A DNA stretch of 64,000 nucleotides. Origin: Erinaceus europaeus (Eukaryota > Chordata > Mammalia > Eulipotyphla > Erinaceidae). Below, piece by piece: positions 56,511 to 64,000 of the stretch. The position numbers and the translations under genes were made by a program. Numbering within the stretch: position 1 is the stretch's first letter; each line of letters starts with the position of its first letter. The notes beneath the pieces are model-generated. The model searched no databases, was not told the DNA's origin, and saw nothing but the letters and a program-made list of their open reading frames with translations. The stretch spans positions 32,034,764 to 32,098,763 of the forward strand of contig NC_080181.1 in the NCBI RefSeq assembly GCF_950295315.1, given 5' to 3'.

Positions 56511-57542
56511 AGAGAGAGGGAGAGCAAAGCTTGGGGGCAGCAGCAGATTGAAAACTGAGGCTCCCACCTTCTATTCTCACCACCTGGGCAGAAGTTGCCA
56601 AAAAGAAAGGAAAATAAAAATAATAATAATAACGGGCCTGGGGAACTGAACTATAATTCTCAAGCCAGGTGGCTGAGCCCAAGTACCTGTCTGCCCCTCT
56701 AATGATACCTCCCCCACCTGACCCAGCTCCAGTGCCTTTGCAAAAAGATGGAGCCTGCTTCCGCATGACTCACCTGACAGATATTCATGGCCCTCCAAGG
56801 GGGCCTCCCTCAGACTGGCAAGTCTGAATTCCTTCTTACTCCACAGCATGCCCTTATCCACCTACAGTCTTATAGGGAGGGATGAGGTGGGGAGTCAGAG
56901 CTGGGAAAAGCACATGAGGAATCCTAAGGAGGACTAGCACTGCCCTTCATAAACTCCATGATCACTACATGAAGTGTAGCCATAATCATATTGGGTGGGA
57001 CTTGGCAATAGAACATCCTTAGCGGTCACCCTATGAGCTTTGAAGGGAGGGAGGAATGGCCTCTAGTTCACTTCTTTCAGTTCTTAATGCATCCCAGAGC
57101 TCAGGCTTTCCTGGGATCTGCCAAGATGCTTTATTTCCTGTTCCCCTGGCAGAAGCCACCCTTTATCAAGTGGTTCTTACCCTTCTGTCATTATGTACTG
57201 GTTGCTATGTACATTCACTTTACTGCATTCTTTCTCAGATCCTGTTGCTAAAGGAAAATGGGCTCTGTGTAATTGTTGCAATGAAATTTAATTCAAAAAT
57301 AAGCATTACACATTTATCGTTTATTACTTTGGCTACTGAAGGATTCAAAACCACAGGTTATCTGCTCTCAGTTACCTGAGGGGGATTAAGTCTAAGTAAA
57401 TACTACCTCATCACTCTTCCTTGTAAAATAGTAGCCCACATCCACTTTTAGGTCTGAAGGCTTTAATTAGGCCACCATGCCTCAAGAAGAACAACTGCCT
57501 GTAGCTGTGGATGTAAGTTTTGCATTTGTTAATATATGGAAA
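56511..57542. other. Upstream flank, no repeat recognised
   Basis: About 1 kb without SINEs. An (AAT)n run at 56618-56632 is the only simple repeat. Confidence 0.5.
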
Positions 57543-57834
57543 GCAGGGGCTCAGTGGTGGCTCACCCAGTAGAGCACACATTACTATGTGCAAGAACTGA
57601 AGTTCAAGTCCCTGGCCCCCACCTGCTGATGGGAAGCTTCACAAGCAATGAAACTGTGCTGCAGGTGTCTCTCCTCTCTGTCTCTCAGACTCTATCAGGA
57701 AAAAGAAAAAAGAGAAGGGAAGGGGAAGGAGGGAGAGGGAAGGAGAGGAGGAAGAAAAATCAACTGGGAGCCTTAGAATCATGCAGATACCAAACCCCAA
57801 TGACAACCATGGTGGCAAATTATACATACATACA

Positions 57835-57865
<31 letters not shown>

Positions 57866-57866
57866 T
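57543..57866 (+). repeat. Group B SINE with 3' extension and (CATA)n tail
   Basis: Head aggggctcagtggtggctca, B box agttcaagtccc, G/A-rich patch at 57710-57760, extension ccaaaccccaatgacaacc, and about eleven cata units at 57824-57864. Confidence 0.85.
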
Positions 57867-58336
57867 GATATGGAATATATCACTTCCTTTCCAGAAAACA
57901 GAAAGACAGGAGTTGGGACAAATCATTCATCCACGTAATTCTGGGCTCCAAGCTAAGAGTAATGATGCCCAGAGGGGAGGCTGAAGGCTGGCGGGGATTA
58001 CTCCCATTTTCATGGTAAACTGTTTTCCTTAGGATGTGAATGAACATGGGTTTCCTGAATACACCCGAAGGTGCTCTTGTCCTTCATCTCCAGAAGGAAA
58101 GAGTTTGTTTGGTGCTAGAAACAGTGTTAAACTGGGAGCATCAGACTGTGCTTCAGATTTACTGCAGTTGTAGAGTCTGTATCTTGAACACTGCAGAGTA
58201 GTGGTGGGAGTTGTTGGGGTGGCAGCAGCGGGACTGGATTGGGCTGTCTGATAGAAGCCAACTCGGGTACCTATTGGTCTCAGTGCTTTTTAGGAGACTC
58301 AACTGGGGGCAGTTGCTTTGTGACGGATTAGTTCAT
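57867..58336. other. Unique sequence
   Basis: Nothing recognised. Confidence 0.5.
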
Positions 58337-58350
58337 GAAAAGTTGCCTGA

Positions 58351-58642
58351 CAGGGAGTTGGGTGGTAGCACAGCGGGTTAAGCGCACGTGGCGCAAAGCA
58401 CAAGGACTGGCTTAAGGATCCCAGTTCGAGCCCCTGGCTCCCCACCTGCAGGGGAGTCGCTTCACAGGTGGTGAAGCAGGTCTGCAGGTGTCTGTCTTTC
58501 TCTCCCCTCTCTATCTTCCCCTCCTCTCTCCATTTCTCTCTGTCCTATCCAACAACGGCATCAATAATAACTACAACAATAAAAACACACAAGGGCAACA
58601 AAAAGGAATAAATAAATATTTTAAAAGATTTTATTTAAAAAA
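58351..58642 (+). repeat. Group A SINE with target duplication
   Basis: Flanked by the exact 14-base duplication gaaaagttgcctga (58337-58350 and 58643-58656). Full head, B box gttcgagccc, body and tail. Confidence 0.96.
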
Positions 58643-58711
58643 GAAAAGTTGCCTGAGATGGGAAGTCATGCAGAAGAAAATAAAGAAGGAAAAGGCCTGA
58701 GATTCCAGGTG

Positions 58712-59026
58712 TGTCGTTTAGTTCGGGGGCGCCAGCAAGCCGGCCTAGCTTTGCGGCTGTAGACAGAGATGACCAGAGACACATGGCTGGGCCGAGAAGC
58801 TGTAATTCTTTATTCACGAACAACGATTCATAAACTAACCCAAACTAGTCACCACACAGATCTCTCCTGCATCCTTCTCCTCACGGCTGCTGCTGCGCCA
58901 AGAACTCTGGAACTCTGTAGGGGTTCCTTGGGGCAGGGACAAGCGCCCCGAGAAACTAGCAGGGCTAAACCACAATCTCCTGGAGATGGGGGGAAGGGGG
59001 CCAAACCAATATGAGGAATACCAACA
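58712..59026 (-). mobile_element. Solo LTR, ERV2-like, with exact target duplication
   Basis: On the minus strand it starts TGTTGGTATTCCTC and ends near CCGAACTAAACGACA. It carries AATAAA (seen as tttattcac near 58810) and the block cataaactaacccaaactag shared in reverse with the LTRs at 33904 and 34240. Flanks are caggtg on both sides (58706-58711 and 59027-59032). It is the recombined remnant of a full element and points the same way as the IgLON gene, about 2.2 kb upstream of the CpG island. Confidence 0.93.
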
Positions 59027-59183
59027 CAGGTGGGGAAAAAAGAAGAAAAGAAGGGAGGCAGAAATAGCTTCAAGAGAGGCCCTGTACGTTTCATGTAATA
59101 TTTAACAAATTCTGTTCTTGGAATTTGCTAATAATTGGGCTTTCAAGGCAGGCGTTCTTTCTTCTTTTTTTCAAAGATTTTTA

Positions 59184-59395
59184 GGGAGTTGGGTGGTGGG
59201 GCACTTGGTTGAATGCACCTGTTATGATGCACAAGAACCTGGGTTCGAGCCCCCAGTCCCCACCTGCAAGGGGAAAGCTTTGCAAGTGGTGAAACAATGT
59301 TTCAGGTGTCTCTCTGTCTCTTTTCCTTTCTTTCTCCCCCTTCCCTTTGATTTCTGGCTTTCTCTATCCAATAAATAAATAAACATAATACAATT
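59184..59395 (+). repeat. Group B SINE
   Basis: Head agggagttgggtggtggggc, B box ggttcgagccccc, CT-rich body, (AAAT)n tail. Confidence 0.93.
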
Positions 59396-59409
59396 TTTTA
59401 AAAAGACTT

Positions 59410-59610
59410 CTTTTTAAAAAAATCATATTTATTATTGGATAGAGACAGAGAAAAATTGAGAGGGGAGGGGAGAGACAGAGAGGCACTGCAACCCTGTTTC
59501 ACCACTTGTGAAGCTTTCCCTCCACAGGTGGGGACCAAGAGCTTGAACCCGGGTCCTTGCGCACTGTAATGTGTGCACTTAACCAGGTGTGTTACCGCCT
59601 AGCCTCCTCT
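59410..59610 (-). repeat. Group B SINE, tail-to-tail with the previous copy
   Basis: Reversed copy: ttattggatagagacagag, cacaggtggggaccaagag, head ending gttaccgcctagcc. Confidence 0.92.
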
Positions 59611-60034
59611 TCTTCTCCTTCCTTCTCCCCGCTCAATTGGCTCTTTCCAGTTACAGATGTCAAAAGCCCTGGAGAACAGAAGCGATGTCTATTCTCCTTT
59701 GTAAGCTGGTCTCCTAGTTCAGCATTTGTGAATGAATAAATGGACAGAACTTAAGTATTTCGGAGAAATACCTGCAGAGTTTGCTTTTCAGATTATTTGA
59801 TGTCAGTCTGCAATTCTATGGTTTCATTTATCTATAAGGAAATGCTAGAAAGCAGTATATCTCTTTATAGTTGAAAAGGGTAACCCAGGTAATAATGGGA
59901 AAGAAAAAAAAAGAGGTAATGTTCCTGGTGAACAAAGGCTAAAGTAGTTTATATTAGGAGTTTTCTATGAAATGTGATCTGAAGTATTATAGAGAAATTC
60001 TCAGTTAACCCTCTTCTGGGTATATGACAACATA
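59611..60034. other. Unassigned sequence
   Basis: The start contains gtgaatgaataaatgg (59727-59742), which may end an L2 piece. Otherwise nothing. Confidence 0.4.
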
Positions 60035-60050
60035 CATGAAGATAAATTCT

Positions 60051-60291
60051 TTTTTTATATCATTGTTGTGGTTATTATTATTGTTTTTGTTGCTGTCCTT
60101 CATTGTTGGATAGGTCAGAGAGAAATTGAGAGAGGAGGGGAGACAGAGAAGGGGAGAGAAAGATAGACACCTGCAGATTGCTTCATCGCTTGTGAAGCAA
60201 CTCCCCTACAGGTGGGGAGCCTGGGATCCTCACGCCTGTCCTTATGCTTTGCACCACCTGCACTTAACCTGCTGCACTACCGCCCAACTCC
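60051..60291 (-). repeat. Group A SINE with target duplication
   Basis: Flanked by the exact 16-base duplication catgaagataaattct (60035-60050 and 60292-60307). The block around the B box has lost about 12 bases. Confidence 0.96.
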
Positions 60292-60307
60292 CATGAAGAT
60301 AAATTCT

Positions 60308-60842
60308 ATGAAGACTAATAAGAGTGATGACTAAGGATGCTGGTTCTGAAATTTGCATATATACTGACTCCTCAACTCCGAGTTATGTGAGTGGTACCTA
60401 GTACTCGCTCATCTTGGCACTGGGGCTGGACATAGGTACTGGAATATCTTTGGATTTTGCTACCAGTTATGGTAAGAAGGCAAACATGGAGATAGCTACG
60501 CTAAAAGAAAAATTTCTTCCTTAGCATTTCCAAGAAGCGTAAATCCTCCCAAGCATAAGATGGGTCAAGAATCAAAGGGAGAGGAGAGCCAGGTCCACAG
60601 TCTTTACTGTGCTTTCCACACTAAGTGAATGAGGCAGAAGAGGTGAACTGTTTAATAAATTTGGCAGACACTGGGTCATAGGAATGACCTCTGATTTGTC
60701 CAGTACTGAGCCTATGGTGCATCTGACAGAGAAATAGATGCTTGGTGTGTGATAAAGGAGGTGGGTCGGGATATAGCTTTCAATTTTATTCCCACTAAGG
60801 TTATCCTGATGCATGGCCTGAAGGAGGAATCCAGCATTCCGA
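60308..60842. other. Unique sequence
   Basis: Nothing recognised. Confidence 0.5.
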
Positions 60843-60930
60843 GTGTGTGTGTGTGTGGGGGGGGGGGGGGTAGGGAGAGACAGAGAAAAAGAAGGAAGGA
60901 GGAGGCAAGGAAGGGACAGGAATGGGGAAG
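60843..60930 (+). repeat. (GT)n-(G)n and G/A-rich tract
   Basis: GT run at 60843-60857, a run of G to 60870, then purine-rich sequence. Confidence 0.9.
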
Positions 60931-60999
60931 GGCAAAGAACTGGGGAGGAGGAACATACATCTAGGACATGTGCCCTGCCATGTAACAGGATATCTGTGT

Positions 61000-61212
61000 C
61001 ATATAATATTTATATCCATAATTATCAGAGTAATCTCCATGTTGTTTTCCATTACATTCCCATCAGCAGTGTGCAAGGAGTTTCTTCTTTTCTCTAAGTC
61101 CTGGCAGCACTTGCTATTTCCTATCTTTCTGGTAACAGCTATTCTCTGCGGTATAAGGTAATCATCTCATTGTGGTTTGAATTTCCCTAAAGTTTAGTAA
61201 TGATGAACAGAG

Positions 61213-61251
<39 letters not shown>

Positions 61252-62180
61252 GACCATCTGCCTATCATATTTGTAAAAGTACCTATTCAGATCATCTGCC
61301 AATTTTTAATCAGGTAATCAGTTAATCAGATTAAAAGTTAATCAGGGATTAACTTTTTGTGTCATGTAATATATGTGGCCTGTTTTCATTCTTGTGTTTT
61401 CATGACCATTCCTTTCCCAATATTTACCTGTAAAAATATTTTTAATTATTTCATGAGATAGACATAGAGCTAAACAGAGATAGAGATAATTCATTTCCCC
61501 AGCCACTCCAATATCATGCACTACAGAAACTTTTAAAACTGATTCTATGCTATGAAAATTTGCTGTGTAAATCACTTGTCTGAATGTGTGATTTTTATTT
61601 GAGTTCTCAATTAAGTTCCATTGAGCTGTGTGTCTGTTTCTATTCCAATACCATGCTGATTTGACTACTATAGCTTTAAAATATAATTAAATGTTGGGAA
61701 TCACCCTTTCATTTGTATTCTTTTTTTCCCTCATAATTGTTTTTGCCTTACTAGGGTTCTACTGTGTAGTTCCATATAAATTCTTAAACTCTCTATCTGT
61801 GAAAATGCCGGTTGGATTTAGATGGTGACTATCGTGCATATGTCGATCCAAATTTTAAGTAGTGGAGCTACTTCAGCGTGTTAATTCTTCAGTTTACTTC
61901 CTTAGCCTAGAATATGTTTCCATTTTATTTTATCTTCGATTTATTCTGACAATGTGTTATAATTTTCAGTGTGAAGTCTTTCACTTCTTGGTCAAATTTA
62001 TATCTGTGCATTTTATCCCTTTTTGTGTGCTTGTAAAGGAATTCATTTTGCTTTTATTTCCCTTTCTGTTAACTTTGTTGTTTGCTTACAAGTGTGCGGT
62101 AAATGTTTGCACATTCATTTTGTAGCCTGTCATTTTATTATATTCATTATTTCTAAAATTTAGGGGGATTTTCTATGTGT
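61000..62180 (-). repeat. Old L1 (L1M-type) ORF2 region, antisense
   Basis: Contains tccatgttgttttccattac, ccatcagcagtgtgcaagga, aatcatctcattgtggtttg, later attccaataccatgctgatt and tagttccatataaattctta and gtgtgaagtctttcacttct, the antisense order of L1 ORF2. A (GT)n microsatellite at 61215-61248 and some unrelated sequence around 61320-61560 interrupt it. Confidence 0.8.
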
Positions 62181-62242
62181 ATTAGCATGGTAACCACACA
62201 AAGCAGTGGTAGTTTCAGTTTTTTCGTTTCTATTTGAACATA

Positions 62243-62475
62243 AGTAAGGATCCTGGTTCAAAACCCCAGGTCCCCACCTACAGGGGGGTCACTTCAAAGG
62301 CGATGAAGCAGGTCTGCAGGTGTCTGTCTTTCTCCCTCCCTCTCTGTCTTCCCTTCCTCTCTCCATTTCTCTCTGTCCTATCTAACAACAACGACATCAA
62401 TAACAACAATAATAATAACTACAACAATAAAACAACAAGGGCAACAAAAGGGAAAATAAATAAATAAAAATTTGA
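62243..62475 (+). repeat. Group A SINE, 5'-truncated
   Basis: Begins at gtaaggatcctggttc, so the B box is present but the head is missing. Full body and AAC/AAT tail. Confidence 0.9.
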
Positions 62476-63024
62476 AAAATAAAGATTTATTTTATATTTT
62501 TGATCCTCCCGTACTGGATTTGGATGGGGCTTTAAAGTGGTTAGTTTACATCTGAGAGGAAAGCTGAAAACTTTGCTATCTCTGGTAATTAGCGAGACCT
62601 GAGGGGAACATTCTCTCCACAATTAGCTCTCTTCCAAGCTGTGGAAACCTCATAAAACACAGATTTTTTTTCAAAATAACATGATTAATACAGGATGAAA
62701 ATTAATGAAGTAATTCATGCAACACCCTGTCAAAGGACTTGGCACAATGGAAGTGTTTAGTAACCATAAATTATGATTCTATTGCATGACTGCCACTTTC
62801 CTCCAAAAACAACGTGTGACATGTAAAACAATATGAATAAAATGATAGCAACGCCCTAAGTAAAAGCTAGAGCTCTAATTCAGACCTATGACATCTTGAT
62901 ATTTGGGGTGATATGTAACAGAAAATGTAGGGTTGGATCAAATGTATTATGAACAGCTAAACTTAAGACAGGGAGATGGCAAGATGTGATAAGATCCCAT
63001 TGGTTGTCTAGTACAGCGTGGATT
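62476..63024. other. Unassigned sequence with a possible MIR at 62690-62780
   Basis: The segment aaggacttggcacaatggaa followed by gtttagtaaccataaatta resembles a reversed MIR end. Confidence 0.45.
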
Positions 63025-63200
63025 GTAGGTGTGGGGTGCCATGCCTGTTAGAGCACATGTGATGTGCAAGTTTAAGCACCCAGTCCCCACCTACAGAGGG
63101 AAGGCTTCAAGAGCCGTGAGACAGTGCTGTAGGTGTCTCTTTCTCTCCCTCCTTATGTCCCCCTTAATTTCTCTATCTTTATCCAATAATTAAATATTTT
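63025..63200 (+). repeat. Group B SINE, diverged
   Basis: Head taggtgtggggtgccatgcc, agagcacatgtgatgtgcaa, a weak B box, ccagtccccacctacagagg, CT body and short A/T tail. Confidence 0.82.
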
Positions 63201-64000
63201 TTAAAAGAATGAACTGTAAGGGTCCAGAGTAGAAACCAAGAAGAGTGCCAAAAGCAGGATAGGGGAGAAATGATAATGGTATCTGAAGAGAAGTGTAGAG
63301 GTAAGAGACTGATTTTTGGAAGTATAGAATTTGTAGCCTTTTGAGAGATTGGGTGTGGGGATCAGCACAAAGAAAGGGACCAAAGATGATTCCTGTGGTT
63401 CAATTTATAGCTGGCACATTGGTATAATTCCTGTGATGGGGGTAATTCAGTAAGCAAGAGAGTTACAGATGCAGGAGTTGAACAAGTGAGTGAAAAGTTA
63501 TCTGAGCCAGTCCACAGAGATGCAGAGTTGATAGCAGGAGTAAAGAGTCTGAAGCTTATGTTTGGGGTCAGAGAAGAACATCTTGTTTGATGTAAATCTT
63601 GTTCACAGATTTTTATGGTAAAAGGTGATCAAATTCTTTCTCCTGTGGGGGAGGGAGCATCGTGTTCAGGAATATCTATCTTCAGGGATAGAGGCCCCCT
63701 CTTCATTTGGTTGTGAATTCGAAATAAGCCACTTTATATTAAGCTTTAGAACCTAAACTATGCCCTTGTTTATCTAAGTCTCTAATACATTGCCTCTGCT
63801 TGGTCACATCTCAGCCTTTACCAGCATATTGTTAAGACTGGGACATAACCTTAATATGAGTCGGTGGCTCAGGCTTAAGTCCTGTGTTGTCCAGTGTAAC
63901 TTACCAACTATGATCTGGATAAGTGCAAGCCCTGGTTTTATAGCGTAGTTGATAAGACTAGAACATGGACACTACGATCAGATATCAACATAAATCCAAC
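63201..64000. other. Unique sequence to the window end
   Basis: No repeat or exon recognised. Confidence 0.5.

Overview
The window is a gene-poor, repeat-rich stretch of mammalian nuclear DNA, most probably from a hedgehog (Erinaceidae). Two observations point there. First, about fifty copies of tRNA-derived SINEs share heads and CT-rich bodies of the kind that fill hedgehog genomes. Second, positions 24454-25082 hold a fragment of an Ingi/Vingi-type non-LTR retrotransposon, a group reported among mammals only from hedgehogs (from memory of published work). The SINEs are sorted here into working groups. Group A has a gggagtcgggcggtagcgca-type head, a ggttcgagccc B box and an AAC/AAT-rich tail. 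Group B has a related head with a gtgcacatgttac block, and some copies carry a 3' extension containing caggagcagtggattc. Group C has a cctaatggttatgcaaaag head. Group D collects older or unplaced copies.

The only host protein-coding sequence I can support is one exon on the minus strand, 55249-55415. It encodes the signal peptide and the start of the first Ig domain of an IgLON cell-adhesion protein; OPCML is favoured and NTM is the alternative. A CpG island (about 56055-56510) lies 0.6-1.1 kb upstream and is the likely promoter. If the gene assignment is right, everything below 55249 is the first part of a very long downstream intron, and 56.5-64 kb is either upstream flank or an intron behind a distal first exon.

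Layout. 0-3 kb: L1 3'-UTR-type repeat, decayed L1 ORF2, a truncated SINE and a minus-strand LTR. 3-12 kb: unique sequence with SINEs, MIR, possible L2 and a TSD-flanked 0.9 kb repeat. 12.3-13.7 kb: a nested stack of four retroposons. 14-24 kb: SINEs, purine tracts and two candidate conserved noncoding blocks. 24.4-25.1 kb: the Vingi fragment inside a SINE. 25.5-33.8 kb: SINEs, an LTR inside a SINE, L1M pieces and a MER5A-like DNA transposon with an internal duplication. 33.9-36.3 kb: a solo LTR and, 36 bp further on, a complete but non-autonomous LTR element with no recognisable gag, pol or env and a 261-codon repeat-bearing ORF. 37.6-42.7 kb: old L1 interrupted by SINEs. 43-54 kb: SINEs, MIRs, microsatellites and unique intron-like DNA. 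55-56.5 kb: exon and CpG island. 57-64 kb: SINEs, another solo LTR and antisense L1M.

No tRNA, rRNA or other functional RNA gene, and no CRISPR array or bacterial feature, was seen. Repeat boundaries without a stated target-site duplication are accurate to roughly 10-30 bases. Family calls rest on recognition by eye, not on a database search.
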